NCBI GenBank assembly: GCA_011033025.1
Contig: WFMF01000564.1
Span: 1 to 64,000 of the forward strand
Length of the DNA stretch: 64,000 bases
Source: Beroe forskalii
Taxonomy: Eukaryota; Ctenophora; Nuda; Beroida; Beroidae
Reading direction: 5' to 3'
This document shows positions 34,301 through 47,810 of this stretch, in pieces. The position numbers were made by a program, and so were the translations under genes. The first letter of the stretch is position 1. Each line of letters starts with the position of its first letter. The notes under the pieces are model-generated. The model was given only the letters and a program-made list of their open reading frames with translations, had not been told where the DNA came from and searched no databases.

Positions 34301-37300
34301 CTCAAAGGAATGAGTGACACCTGTAACCTGTTGAAAAATGTAACAATTGTTAAGATGACTCTCACGCTGAAATGTCACGCGTTCAGTCACACAATCAGCT
34401 ACCATAGTATGATGAAACGACCCTATCACCTCAGATTGCTCTATGATGTCAGTAAGGTTCTTGAGGCAGTCTGCAAAGGAGATAACCACGCTGTAAAACA
34501 TGTCCTGGATGTTGTTCTTGATGCGGGACATGTCTGATAAGGGCTCTCTGTATCGGATAGGTTCCATCACCTGAGTGGAGGACGTAAAGAAACGGCCGGT
34601 TTACCACATCTCAACCGAAAAACCGGCTAACCAGGCGTCTTAAGCCAACCAAAACGGAAACTTTTTATTTTGCAATTAACTTTTTAGGAAAATGGTCGGT
34701 TAACCGTAATAACCGAAGAACCGCTTAACCGGCACTTTTCACCAAATCGTAACCTTAACCTAAGTTTTATAGAATCGTCATAAGTTCAAGAAGAATGCAC
34801 TGTGACTGCTTCACGATCTCTTTTCCGAACTGACCTCCTTGACAGTAGACAGTAGATTGAGTGTCATGTTCTGGAAGAGTAGGGGTAGAGCCGTGTGTCC
34901 CCGTTCCTGAGAAATTTCCCAGTTTTCTCGCGTGTGTAGTTCTCTAATAGTGTCCTCCGTGCTCTCGAACAAACACTGAAAATCAGATAAATTTTAAATT
35001 GTCAGGGTTTGCTAGGTTCAAACCTTCGTATTTCTTTGCGAAGATATTTTAGAATAGGTATCGAGTAACGAACGAGCAAAGCCTAAATATCTTTTAAATG
35101 AAATTTACGGTCCTAAAACGTATGCATTATCTTATCATTATTAGAGGACATGTTTTGTCAAAAGACGTTGTCCACTAGTCAAGTGAGATCACACTTTAAA
35201 CCATCCAAGTTTGTATTGTTGCACGCCGAGGAGGAGGTTGCGGATTATAGACAAATATTTTGTAAAATAAATCGACGCTTATTTACATTTATATAACTGT
35301 CAAAAATACCCAGCCCCCGGTCGAGCACTGGCTTCAATCAGTTTGTATTTGATTTTATAAAACCTTGTAAACCTCATCTGCAGTAGTTCAAGCTGATACA
35401 GGCAGAATACTAAGTCTTCTACATCATGAAATGCCGTGGAAACACGTCTACTTAGACTGGAAACATTTCAGAGTATCGAGTGGGGACTGGGGGTCCCATT
35501 GTTGGGACTTAAAGATTGATTGATTACCGATTGCGTGTATAATTAGAAAGTCTAAAGCGACACCTTTCTGAGAAATGTGATTCTGACCTTGCTTTGTTGA
35601 TCGAAGCAAGCGCGAATCACAATATCTGTGATATCACGTGATACAAGCAAGCGCACCAATCAGAAACGGGTACGATAGGAGTGAGGAATGTGTGGGGGAG
35701 GTCAGAGGTGGGCGTCCCATCCTCATTTCTGTCATTTCTCAGTTCTCTTACGGATTATTGTAAGCTGGACCAGGGCAGGTCTATTTGACATTGACCATTC
35801 ATCGCGCGCTTTTACCTTTAACTTGCACGCTGGTTGGTCAATGTCAAGAATATTTTGGGATCCTTATAAGCTTATACACCGCGCCGATTATACAGCCTAT
35901 TCAGCTATTCCAGGTGTTGTCCTCCTTAACAGAAAATTCAATTAGTAATTAACTCAATTAATACTATTAACAAAATGAGCAGAGCGGTGTATACCAATGT
36001 CACGTTAGCCTACATTATTAGGAGTAAAGATACTGCTTTCTGCAAATGGTTCTTATCCGATCCATGGTCCAAGATATGGGCCATGAAAATAGTTCAATCA
36101 TTAATAATTTTCCTAACAGAGTTTTCTCTTGATAGAGATGGCATTTCTCGGTGTTTCCTTCCTTTGATAACCTCCCTCCTCTTCCTCTTCGGAGACTGTG
36201 AGCTGGTTCTGGACAACAACGAGGTATTCATCTACAACAGGTATTACCACAAAGCTCGGATAGCACAGTGGGGTACAGGTCACCTCTCATTCGGGACCAC
36301 AGAACACAGCATCCAAGATACCCAGCTGTGGTTGCTAGAGCCTCATCCATACCAGGTTTTTTCACAGATATTTAATACTTTATATTCATTTTGTTTGGTC
36401 TGACGTTGCTATTGTATTGTATTGTATTGTATTGTAGGTTCCCCAAACTCGGAAGTAAGGGGGACAGTACCCTTAAGGGCACTGCTGTACTGGGGGCCAC
36501 GGGACACCACTTATAGCGATTTTTGGCAAGTTGCCACTGGTACCCACTGGGTGCTCTGGCTTTTATGCCAGAACAGCATTTCAGTGACATTGGCTTGGTG
36601 AACTTCACTGAGCAATGGGGTCCGGGTGTTAGGCCAGACAAGCTGCCTTACTGCTGCACACTACAGTTTGAGTCAATTATATCTCTGTCCAAAGCACAGA
36701 AAAATAGATTTACTCTCTCTGTCCACATTGCCATGTGGGTCGGTCAAAAAGTCATAAAGGTAAGTGTAGTTTTGAAAGGCGTGAGCTGGGTTGCCTTCGG
36801 TAACATAAGTGTATTTAAAAAGTGGTACGGATTTCATTTTGAGTGGTGATTATCGAAATGTCAGGACCCTCCTGCTCTCCTTCCATTATTTTCTTGAATC
36901 GTCGTCCTTTATTATTATTACCTTGTGTAGGTGTGCTTCTACGTTTGTGAGTTTTGTTGAAAAATTTTATCATTTTGTTGATTAGATGACTACTTTGCAG
37001 ATCGTCAATGCTATCAAATTGGTATTTGTTGAATATTTCTTTTCTTTTATTGCTGAAATAGGAGCATTTACACAGTATATGATGCGCTGTTTCTAGGCAG
37101 TTCTCTTCCCAGTTGTAGTCAATGTATTTCATTACTTGTACAGTATTCAGTGTTCATTATAACTCTGTTTTGTTTTTGTCATGTGATAGTTTAGGTTGTT
37201 ATGATTGGATGATATTTTTAATTAAAGTACTTATTTTCTCATAGTTTAGTGTTAAGATTTTGTTTGTCATTTTATTTGTCCTGTATTTATGTTTTAACTA

Positions 37301-40300
37301 AACCAGATGTAAGTATCTTAGCCTCACAGCTTATATCACTATATATAAATCTGTTTTCTATTGATCTATGGTAGTGTTTGTTAATGATATTAATAAATGT
37401 TGTGAATGGTGCTTTATTATAGTATTATATAGCGGATTTGATACTTGTTTTAGGGAACCTTTCTTAGCAAGGTAGTCAGCTATTTCATTTCCTTCATGAC
37501 CTTCGTGGCCAGGTATCCAGTTGAGATTGACTGTGTTATTTCCTCCCAGCTCATTAAGTGAGTTATGGCACATTTTTATTAATTCATTTTTTGTATGTTT
37601 GTTCATTAGAGACTTAAGTACTGCTTGTGAATCTGAGAATTCGATATTTAAATTACTTAAGTTTTGTTTCGTATCATTTCGCTAGCTTTCCATATGGCAA
37701 TTGCTTCTGCTTGGTAAATGCTGGTGTGTGTTGGGAGTGGTTCTGCTACCTCATTTATTTCTTCACTGAATGTTATACCGATTCCTGTGTGTTGCCTTTT
37801 TCATTTTTTTGACCCATATGTGAAGATTAGAAGGTTTGATTCACATTCTTTCACTTGTATACTGTCCCTGTTTTCAATGTTGATTTTGTATGTTTTGTTT
37901 AAGATTGAGAAAGGACTAATTTTGTCTGAAATTGGGTTTGAATAATTTTTATCACATTTTTAATTTCAATCAATTATTTCTTGTGTTGATTGTATTTTTC
38001 ATTTTTATAGTTATTCATGTTCCAGTGTCTTTCAGTCTTGAGAGTTAATGCTCTTTTAAAGCTGTTTCTTCTAATTTTTAACTCAATTGGTGCCATATTA
38101 AGGAGTAAATTTAGGAGTACTTTGGGAGTGCTAGTTTTACACCTTGTTATCATATGTTGTGCCATAGTTTGTATAGGAGTTATTTTAGCTATTTGTGATT
38201 TTGTTAGGTTCATTGCCCAAACAATAGGTCCATAACAAAGTTTTCTTAATTGATGTGTGCAGCCCACAAGTTTTAGAAGTTCGGGAATATAAATACATTC
38301 ATGAATTGAAAACTTTAAAACCCTTTGGAATTAATACAGTCAGCCCATTCAGTTTACCCATTCTAGACTTATGATTTTAGTTTGAGGGGTTACAGAATTT
38401 CTAATTTCTGAATTCGATTTAAAATTTTGATAAATTTTGGTATATTTTTTTTGAATTTCCCTAGGTATTTCTAAGTTTGATCTAACATTTTATCTTTTAA
38501 TAGGATGTTGACAATGAAATTTGAAAACGTTTCATCCGAAGATATAATGTGAAAGATTTTGTACTAATTCATGAAGTCTCATTTTCGTCTGTGATTGAAG
38601 GGAAATTAAAATCCTAAGGTCCATAACTTATAATCGGTATGATGATTGTCTTGTATATCCAGAGCATTTGTTGTGGAGATATTCCCCATTTGCTACCTAT
38701 TGCCCTTTTTGTGGCAAAAAGAGCCTTTTTACTCTTTTTGACTAGATTCTCGATGTGATCATTCCATTTTAGTTTATTATCAATTGTTATTCTAAGTATT
38801 TTACTGTTTTGATATCTCCAATTTGTGACCATCAAGTTTGATTGATTTTGGGTGTTTATTTTCCTGGTTGTAGACCAGAAAATTACTTTTGTTTTAAGTG
38901 TGCTGATTTCTAGTGAGAGTTTTGCTACACCATTTCATTATTTTCTCAACCATGTTTTTGTGTTTATTTTTATTCCATATATATCTTTCCCAGTACTGAG
39001 TAGACTGACATCATCTGCAAATGCTTGTATATTGGACTCACTTTTTCTTAAGATTTTTAGTAAGTCATCGAGTACAAGATTCCATAGGAATGGTGATAGT
39101 TATAATGATTCGTAGAGGATTGTACAGATTATTCTATGTTTTTTGAGTAGTGAAATTTAAAATTTTGGCAGAGCTTCCGCAGGGCAAAGAAGCCCTACTT
39201 CAAACTGCTGAACAAAATTCCCAATATCACTTGAATTTAGTGTGACAGATTGGGACCTCACTGGTAGATTCGGAGGATTTTTTAGTTCTCATCCGGCTGA
39301 AAGCACAAAGAACTATTGACTTTAAGAGAAAAGACTAATGGCTGATACAGCGCTAGTCTGTTAGGTTGCACATTGTTCTTATACTCCAAGAGCATGTTGG
39401 CAGCCTACTTGTTGCTTGGTCTTAACGCACCATCGCTGTAGTATTAGCAAGCTAATCTACAGACTACGGCCTCGGGAGCAGCAACGAAGCTCCGTTCCAG
39501 GGAATCTCACCGATGTTCTGATTTAACGGTATGGTGCCCGAATCATCAGAACCTGGTGACGTTGCTATATAAGTAAGATTTTCAAGTGACAAGACTGTAA
39601 ATATAAGTGTAATTCTAATTCTAATTCTAATTCTAATTCTAATTCTAATTCCAATTCCAATTCTAATTCTAATTCTAATTCTAATTCTAATTCTAATTCC
39701 GATTCTAATTCCAATTCTAATTCTAATTCTAATTCTAATTCTAATTCTAATTCTAATTCTATTTCTAATTCTAATTCTAATTCTAATTCTAATTCTAATT
39801 CTTATACTAATATTTATTCTAATTATAATTATAATTCTTATTCTAATTCTTATTCTTATTCTAATTCTTATTCTAATTCCTATTCTAATTCTAATTCTAA
39901 TTCTTATTCTAATTCTTATTCTAATTCTTATTCTAATTCTTATTCTAATTCTTATTCTAATTCTTATTCTAATTCTTATTCTAATTCTTATTCTAATTCT
40001 TATTCTAATTCTTATTCTAATTCTTATTCTAATTCTTATTCTAATTCTTATTCTAATTCTTATTCTAATTCTTATTCTAATTCTTATTCTAATTCTTATT
40101 CTAATTCTTATTCTAATTCTTATTCTTATTCTTATTCTAATTCTTATTCTAATTCTTATTCTAATTCTTATTCTAATTCTTATTCTTATTCTTATTCTTA
40201 TTCTTATTCTTATTCTTATTCTTATTCTTATTCTAATTCTAATACCAGGACGGGTGCTACTACATAAAAAACGAGGCGTACGACTGGATGAGACTTGCAG

Positions 40301-43300
40301 CTCACCACAGAAATGGCCTGATTTCCTGGGATGGGGCTCACTGGGATGACCAGCTCTGGAGGTTTGAGCCCACTGGAGATGGTTTCTACTACATCAGGAA
40401 CTGCTACCTAACGGACTACAGGATTGGTAAGACCGGTGTCGGGGCCAGGGCAATTAACACAGTGAGATTAGCGGATTCCTCGACTAAGCAACAATGGAAA
40501 CTGGTGCCCCGATTTGAAGCTGAGATCTTCACAGACGATGTCTTCCACTTTGATAACAGGCAAGGAAACTTTACCAAATTATACTTTACCAAACTATACT
40601 TTACAAAACTATACTTTACCAAACTATACTTTAAAAAAACTGAACTTTACAAAACTATACTTTTAAATACAAGCAAATTTGAAATCATGTATGATGAAGA
40701 TTTATTTGAAAGAAATTAATTCACTGCCTTGAACGGAACCTTGTTTTTCACTGCACATGAGATGTTTAAACCCATCCATTTCAGGCAAGGAAGCACTCCT
40801 ATAATCAGGACCATCTCTTACACAACTGGTCTGAAGAGAACATCAACTGAGACTGTGAGGAACAAAATGACCCTGAAAACTTCGATGAGTGCCAGTATAG
40901 GAGCAAACAGTGCCTCAGCTGAGTTCAGTGCTGAGTTAGAGAACACGCTGACTTCATCCTCAGAATCCACCTGGTCCAAGACGGAGACAATGAAGTTCAC
41001 TATCCCGGCACATAAGAACGTCAAGGTGATGCAGCACAAGGTGAACTTCAAGGGTGTGATTCCTGCTGATTCCGCCACTCTCATGACACAAGTGAAGCTA
41101 TTTGAGAGTGATTCTGCAACTTTCTCTGATCCTGATGGCTTTATTGTCAAGTCATAGGTACTTATTGATTCTTTATTAATAGGATTTGTATCTCGGGGAC
41201 CGGAGTTGAAACTGATATTCCTTGGAAGGTAATCCGCTGTCAATTGTCACGATTTTTCTCGAAATAATGCACGTTTCAATGCTACCGATATAAGACATAA
41301 GTATGATGCTTTCAACTTTGAAATAATCTAAAATAATTTAGAATATCCAGGGTAACTCGAAAATCGAAATTTGCAACTGACGAATCCACTATAGAATTGA
41401 AATACAGAGAGGGCTCTATAAAAAGACAAAAGAATGCATTCCATATCCGAAAAGCAGCGAAAATAAGACTCGATCTCGTATTTTATGCGGTCCCCTTTCT
41501 GAATTAATTTAGCGAATTATGTAGATTCTTTGATTGTGACTATTAGTAACACCTATAAAACTAATTTTTGGGGAACAAAAAATTGAGCTCCGTGTTTTAC
41601 TTCTATCTGGAAGTTGAATATTTATAAAATATAATCTGCTGTTTATTTGGTTTTAACTTTTTAATAATAGCAGAAGAAACTTTGGATGAAATAATGGGCG
41701 CGTGCAGCAAATTGCGTATGGGCCATGGGCGAGTTGGTAAGTCTCTGAAAACCAATCAAGAAGTTTGGTCTACTATGGAACGTTTAAAGTTAATAATAAT
41801 GAAAGGCTAGTTAGGATCGGTTGAATGAAATTCAACGAAATAACAGAAAAACTAACCTTGACACACAAGTTCTGCATATCGTCCACTAGTGAGATAACAC
41901 ACTGCAGGGAGGGAGGGGGAATGCCGATGATAATCAGCCGTTCCACGCACATCTTTATCCGTTTAACGGTGGAAGGCGTCCAGTACTGCTGAGCTTTGCA
42001 GACCTGGGGGACAATACTTCATGAAACTGGGTTGTGCTGACTCAGAAGGAGTCACAGTTCATTACCATACAACTATTACACTTGAATGCCACTCGAGTAA
42101 CACATGAATACCAGAATTCTACCACACGACTACAACACCTACCACACGACTACCCACTGAATGACAATCAAATGACGACCACATAACAATTTACTACCAC
42201 ATACCTACAATACGACTACAACACGACTACCACATGACTACCACACGACTACCACACGACTGACCATGTTCACAGCGTACTCCACATCCTTCTCGGATGA
42301 GAACTTGAAGTCCATGTCAATACAGTACTGTCTGATGACACAGCTCAGTAACTCCAGGACATCAGAGATGAGGCGTTCCACCTCCAAGCTCCTGTCCGCC
42401 AATCTGTCGGTTGCGTGGGAGGGCGTGGGGGGCGGAGACATCACCTGGCATTAGCAACATTTAATCATAAACCAAACAAAGGCATATAGTTAGCCACGAT
42501 GTTTTTACTTAATAACGCTATCGATTTTATATATTACAAAATGGCAATTGGCATAAACTTTTTGTTTCGTTTAATTTTTCTTAAATTCACCAGGCTCTCC
42601 TGAGTAGCTTGCGGAGCAGGTGCCTTCTTCACTTCCGGCAACAGAGACCCGTCCAGGTAGGACTGGCAAAGTGCCCAGTAGTCCGGCAGACTTTGGGTTA
42701 CAGTGTCACACAGCTCGTCAATGAACTGTTGAGGGATTTGGGAATTCACATAATATATTGAAGGTAGGATTGGCAAAGTGCCCAGTAGTCCGGCAGACTT
42801 TGGGTTACAGTGTCACACAGTTCGTCAATGAACTGGTGAGGGGTTTGGGGAATTCACATAATATATTGATTAGTTGATAGTTTCATTAATAAAATTAGGA
42901 TCATTTAACACCAAATATGCAATTCAAGTATTTGAATTTTGGAGGAGTATGGATCACTATTCACTGTATACCGTGGCATAGCTAAAACAAACATTAAGTA
43001 AGAGAAAAGATCTTTTGAGTTCCGAAGTACTTGCCTGACTAAGCAGTGGAGAAATACTGTTGTCTCTGTGGTTGGAGCGAGCTGCTTTGATCTGATCTAT
43101 TTTCACAAGCTCCAACAGTTTACCCTTGAACTCTGAATGAAGTGATTCATAAAAGTAGAGTTTTCAAGAATTTTCCCATATTTGACCTGGTAAGGTATTT
43201 TAGGTATGAGCTGTTACTTACCCATTTTAATCAGAAATAGGACGAGTAGAGTGGTTACGAACATCTTCAATTGTAACAATTAAAACGTCGTGTTCTTGTG

Positions 43301-46300
43301 ATATTTCAATGAATATATCATTCATCATAGTCATACATTCTGAGAAGTTTATTGGTTAGAACATAACCCATTTAGACTTCGTGTGGTATTGTAAAACTTT
43401 TTCTCACCCATTTTAGACTTGGTTAGGTATTGGATGATTTTCTGCTGCTGCTCTTCCAAACTGTCCCATGCTGGATCAGTGGCACTTGAGCCCTCAAACT
43501 GGGGGAAACATAGATCAGTGGCCTTGGAGCCCTCAATCTGAAGGAAACAGTCAGTACAATATCCCAATATCACAAGCACTATAGACTATAGTGGTACTGG
43601 TACTATTGCAATAAGAAGAGTAAAACTAATTGTAAGCAGGGATGAATGGAAGATGAACACTTAAAAAGTGGATCAGTTTAGTAATTACACCCAGTGAAGA
43701 ATACCTGACTCGATCATAACATCAAACATAGTAAAGGAGCATATCAATTAACAAAATAGCAGATAGGACGGAAACCTCGACAAGGTACTTGAGAAGCTGT
43801 TTCTTTTCGTTGAGGGGGCATCTGGGCTCCAGGAGTTTCTCCTGCAACTCCTTGCTGAAAGTTTTGATCTTCCCCTGAACCCCGTCCATGACTTGCTGGA
43901 ACACTTGCACCTGTCCCAGTAATCCGTTATTAATGACTAAAATGCAATGCTCTACGGGGCAATTTCCTGAAAACTGTTACTTTACATTTTGAAAATAGAA
44001 TTTAGGATATTTCAGAATGTTTTGTTGAATATATCCATACTTCTTTAAGAGGACACACTTATGGGTTCAATGCATATTAACCTGCGTATCACCAAATAAG
44101 GACTTCGCTTTCTTGTAGTCATTCAACACGATATCATAAGCCTTTGAGTTTATGTTCTTGTCAATGCTGTCTGGAAGACCAAACAAGAATCTGAGAAAAC
44201 AATGTTATCAGTTCATGTGTTTGCTCATCACACATTTATGTGTTTATTACTGATTGGGGACGGACAGTGCTATTTCAATAATAATGCATCCAATCCCTTT
44301 CCTGGTAATCACTGTACTTCGAAAATTAGGTAGAATATTCATGAATTGACCACTGCATTTCAAATCACGACCAAGCAAAGTTTAAATACCCTCACACCTA
44401 AAGCGCTCGATGACATTAAGAGCATTCCTGATCCTATCCGCCTTGTCCTTCTTGTTAAGGATGGAACTGAAGAGCAGCTCGGCGCACTTATTGCACTCGT
44501 TGAGGGTCGTGTCCAGCGGTCCCGTCAAACTTCCGCCAGTCGCTCTTTCCTCCTCCTCATCAATTCGCTTGTTCACCTGGGGGATCCTCATTACAGCTGC
44601 TGAGACATTAGAGAAACCATGAGTGCTGTTATGATGTGGAACTGGAAGAGACTTCAAAATATTATTAAAGCTAGAGAAACAAGTGTATTGATCATCAGAT
44701 ACGGTCCAAGAACTTGAGATTGTCCATCGTTAATTTGAAATAATTTGGTGTAAAAGTGTATCTAACCCACCTCTTGCAAGGTGTCGTGACAAGCCAGTAG
44801 CACATCAATGTGAGTTTTGACGAACTCAATGTCTGAAGAAGTGTGCTGACCACATTCCTCCTCCAGATTACTCAGCCCTCCTTGCAAGTCAGATATAGTT
44901 ACATCTCTGTGGTAGTTCAACAAGTATCTGAGGACAAGTATAAGCTATAGCCGCTAATGGAAATTTAATTTACTGAATTATTGGGAAATCAGATCATCTT
45001 GCCAAAATTTTTCACCAAACTCCTACCGAAAACTACAAGCTAGTTTTTAGATTGGAGATAAATTAGTGGTCAAAAACATAATATATAAGGGGAGCTGGAG
45101 GCATGCATTGAAATTTAAGCTTACTTGATAGGATCAAATGTGCTGGATGAAGGGTCACTTTCACTTGATGCCTCTGAACTCGATTTGAAAGGAACACTTG
45201 AGCCAAACAAGTTCTTTGGATTTGATAATGACAATGTTGGGTCTGAATGGAAGTTCATAATTGGATTCAAACTAAAAAATTGCACTCGTTATTAGCTTAT
45301 TTAACTTTTGGTTCAAAGCTTAATTTCCCTCCCCTGGTATAATAGTAATCATTGTACACTGAAGACTTGCTGAAAGTTCACAAAGCCAGAAACAATGCTG
45401 CAATAATTGGCGTTGATAATGAATAGACTCACAATCAGTGATGAACACAGAACTAATACACTACACACTACAAATTCAATTCCTTACACGAATCACAGTT
45501 CATGTTACCAAGGAGCAGTTAAATGTTGAAAAATTGACAAATTGTTTTAAACTTAATATTATGATTGCAATTGCAAGATGAAATAAATTTGAGTGGTATC
45601 ATTCATTGCTATAGCGTGCATTGAGTATGGGCCATAGACCATACCTACCTCTTGAATTCACAGCAACTGCTTCTGTGTTGAAATAAGCAATTTCGTCCAT
45701 CCACAAAGGAACTTCACAGTTGATATTGATCTTATCTACTCGATTGGTTATGGTTAACTTGATACTGCATTCACCCTCTCCACCACTCTTTGTTACCACA
45801 ATCACTTCTTGACATGAAAATTATTTTAAAATAATCAGCAAGGCTCGTTAATATCATATTAGCATTTCATTTACTGAATGCATTGTACTTCAAAAATCTA
45901 TCATATTGACCTAGATTTTTGCTTACTTCTGGATCGTCCTCCCTGGGATTTTTACCCACATGACATATTATCTTAGTGTCTGATAGAAATTCAGGCACTA
46001 TAAAGGGTTTACAATCTTCACCACAAATCCATAAATCTGAAATAGTTTGGTTGGTATAAATAAAACATAGCTTAAATGAGAGATACTTAATATGTAGAAT
46101 GTAATTTGGGGATTTTAAAAACATACTATTGCACCCCATAAGAATTTCTTAATATGTTAAATATGTTAACATGGGAAATATTGGAAGAATCCCCATATTT
46201 TCTAACCCCCAAAATTTCAATCCCCACAATTATTTTCAAACATAAATATGTCTTGTAAGGTATAGACTAATGTATGGTTTATGAACATATTTTCATCACA

Positions 46301-46559
46301 TTCATCAGGATAGCAAAAGACATGTTTTAGTTCAAGAGTAAAAGAAATTTTATTTTCACATCATTTTACAACACAATATGAATAATGCAATTTGAATCTT
46401 ACACATGTGAAATTGAATAAACAAAGGTATCAAAACAAAATATAATTTCATACTTATGATATCATCAATTTCATTGCCAAGATTTTCTCCTCGAATAGTA
46501 AGTTTGGATCCAGGGAAAACAATTTGTGGTGATAGGCCATTCACTAGTGGTCTTGACAT
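31340..46559 (-). CDS. EXOC2: Exocyst complex component 2 (Sec5)
   Basis: About twenty exons on the minus strand. Exon 1 (46454-46559) starts MSRPLVNGLSP and encodes the RalA-binding IPT/TIG domain (GSKLTIRGENLGN), continued at 45927-46036 (LWICGEDC) and 45649-45805 (VIVVTKSGGEG). Later exons match the Sec5 helical rod: 44394-44598 (KKDKADRIRNALNVIERF), 44082-44194 (YDIVLNDYKKAKSLFGD), 43777-43913, 43407-43539 (DPAWDSL), 42580-42763 (QSLPDYWALCQSYLDGSLL), 42268-42446, about 41857-42005, 34835-34976, 34429-34572, 33854-33986, 33475-33604, 33242-33347, 32839-33003 (KNGVLQAKLDISAC) and 31340-31480 (stop). Sec5 tethers secretory vesicles at the plasma membrane. Exon 2/3 and exon 11 boundaries are uncertain. 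One donor is GC (CAG|GCAAGT, 43037). The intron 34977-41856 contains another gene. Confidence 0.92.
31600..32300 (-). repeat. Dispersed element with 17-bp minisatellite, inverted copy at 56560-57010
   Basis: The core, 31664-31945, is about sixteen copies of AACAACGGTACCTTATT. Flanking sequence after it (ACTCCGTCATCTATGACGAAC, CGACGTATGCACATTCCACA, TACCAACTCGATGACGTTGAC) also occurs, reverse-complemented, at 56560-56710 next to the same minisatellite. The shared flank shows that this is one dispersed element and not a chance tandem array. It sits in an EXOC2 intron. Confidence 0.85.
32580..32838. repeat. Short tandem repeat in EXOC2 intron
   Basis: Three to four imperfect units of about 55 bp containing TGATGACCAGCCCCTCCTAC and CACGCCTTTCTTGACGAG, immediately downstream (on the minus strand) of the exon at 32839-33003. 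Confidence 0.75.
36197..41157 (+). CDS. Beta-trefoil lectin-like plus aerolysin-like protein, nested in EXOC2 intron
   Basis: Exons read as about 36197-36359 (YNRYYHKARIAQWG, TQLWLLEPHPYQ), 40249-40559 (YYIKNEAYDWMRLA, DDQLWRFEP, TKQQWKLVP) and 40785-41157. The first two carry ricin-B/beta-trefoil-like repeats of the YYIxN...QLWxxEP pattern. The last is a Ser/Thr-rich amphipathic strand region followed by a TIPAHKNVKVMQ block, like the membrane-insertion half of aerolysin/ETX-MTX2-type proteins. Such proteins are usually secreted, but no clear signal peptide is assigned because the first exon start is uncertain. The second donor is GC (ACAG|GCAAGG). It is antisense to EXOC2 and its first intron contains a retrotransposon and a microsatellite. 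Assignment is by pattern only. Confidence 0.6.
36406..36770 (+). other. Unassigned open stretch next to the retrotransposon
   Basis: Following a (TTGTA) run at 36411-36437, an open frame of about 80 codons ends KVIK at a GTAAGT site (36760). It contains a Trp-rich start (HWYPLGALAFMPEQ). It could be an additional exon of the nested gene or repeat-derived sequence. No family recognised. Confidence 0.25.
36830..39120 (-). mobile_element. Degenerate non-LTR retrotransposon (RT plus RNase H)
   Basis: Minus-strand pieces in order from 39120 downward: a reverse-transcriptase palm with the AFADDVSLLSTG catalytic box (about 39000), a thumb region (ILRITIDNKLKWNDHI, IIIPIISYGP; 38614-38835), a connection segment (37974-38267), an RNase H motif (NWIPGHEGHEGNEIADYLAKKG-type; 37358-37606) and a Cys/His tail (ETAHHILCKCSYF; 36815-37132). 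The presence of RNase H suggests the I/Jockey-related LINE group. It is 5'-truncated and broken by stops and frameshifts. It is inserted in the nested gene's first intron. Confidence 0.85.
39606..40246 (+). repeat. Hexanucleotide (TTCTAA/TTCTTA) microsatellite, about 640 bp
   Basis: Nearly uninterrupted TTCTAA units in the first third pass into an alternating 12-mer TTCTAATTCTTA and finally TTCTTA units. It ends within a few bases of the acceptor of the exon at 40249, so the array forms the polypyrimidine-rich end of that intron. Confidence 0.95.
42660..42868 (-). repeat. Tandem duplication covering half of an EXOC2 exon and its acceptor
   Basis: Two copies about 105 bp apart of GGCAAAGTGCCCAGTAGTCC ... 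CGTCAATGAACTG..GAGGG and the intron end beyond. On the minus strand this duplicates the acceptor and the codons for FIDELCDTVTQSLPDYWALC. The upstream copy lacks the exon's 3' half and its donor. Confidence 0.85.
43229..43342 (+). mobile_element. Half copy of the palindromic MITE at 61229-61506
   Basis: From TCAGAAATAGGACGAGTAG through TCATCATAGTCATACATT it is nearly identical to 61229-61348. The second inverted half is missing. It lies in an EXOC2 intron next to an exon. Confidence 0.85.
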
Positions 46560-47810
46560 GTATACCTGCAGGATCTCAGGATGAGTCTATAATGTAACAG
46601 TAGTAAACAGGGTATTAATCCTGTTTCATCTCATTAAGTCCTGTTTGAAAACTGCCCCATTTCAAAAATGGTGATGGAATGAGACAAAAACAGGACACAA
46701 TGAAAAATAACTGGACAGCACAATCTTATTTCCAATCCAGATAATGGAGCTTTCAAGAATAAATATGCACTTATTGCACACATATTAAGTGTTACACAAT
46801 CTCTGACAAATACTTAGAAATATCTAGCATTTTTAGCATACATATAGTTATAGGAGTGATCAATCAAGTGATCTGCATTCTGCACTTGTATGCTTTAACG
46901 GGGGGAGTGTCACTGTCCCAATTTACTTTCTTTGAGTTTTGCACTAATTTTTGGGACAACTGGGACATTTGAGACAAACAAAAAGTTGAAAAAATCAGTC
47001 ATTTATCATTTTTTACATTGACCCAATTTATTCTATCATTGGAATGAAAGTCATATTCATACTACTATGCTAAGTTAATATTTTGGTTGTGTTTGTGGTT
47101 AAGTGTTCCCACTTCCCTATCCCAAAACCTGTGATAGGAAAAAGACATTGGCAGTTGCAACACAGCTAGTGCCACTATGAAACAGGTGGAGACAAAAAAA
47201 ACTTAACTGCAGCTCAAAAACACAATCATTTGAGCCCCAGTTGTCTCTGTCACTTTTGTCCCAATTGTCTCAAATGTCCCTAAGTCCCTGTCCCAATTCT
47301 CTTTTAGAGTCCTATTTTTTCTCTTTTTGAAAACAAATGATTTGATGGGAGTGCAGACAAAAACCACCTGGACAAAACACCACCTGGACAGTGGACAAAA
47401 CACCACCCAGACGAAACAAACTTTAGAGCACAAATTGCACAAGAGGAACACATGTGCGTAATCCTGTAACACAATTTTATGGTTGGGTAAGGATGTTTGA
47501 TTCACATGAGCATTCCCAACACTCAATTTCCGAGTGTTATGTCTGGCTGGCGTTTTTCTGGGTGATGTTTATTGTTTCATCTTACCATCATTTAATGTTA
47601 TATTTTCAACGATATACAACACTGCAGTCTCTTATATGGCAATGTTCTTTAGCAGCTTTAGCTTTATAATTGGGACTCAAATATCTTCAACTTTCCACCC
47701 TTTACTCTTCACTGGACCTACAAGCTTTGAATGAGACACTTTAAGTTTAAAAATATATATTAAAAAACCTTCAATTAGGGATACGGCATGTTAATTTACA
47801 TTCAGCTTCC

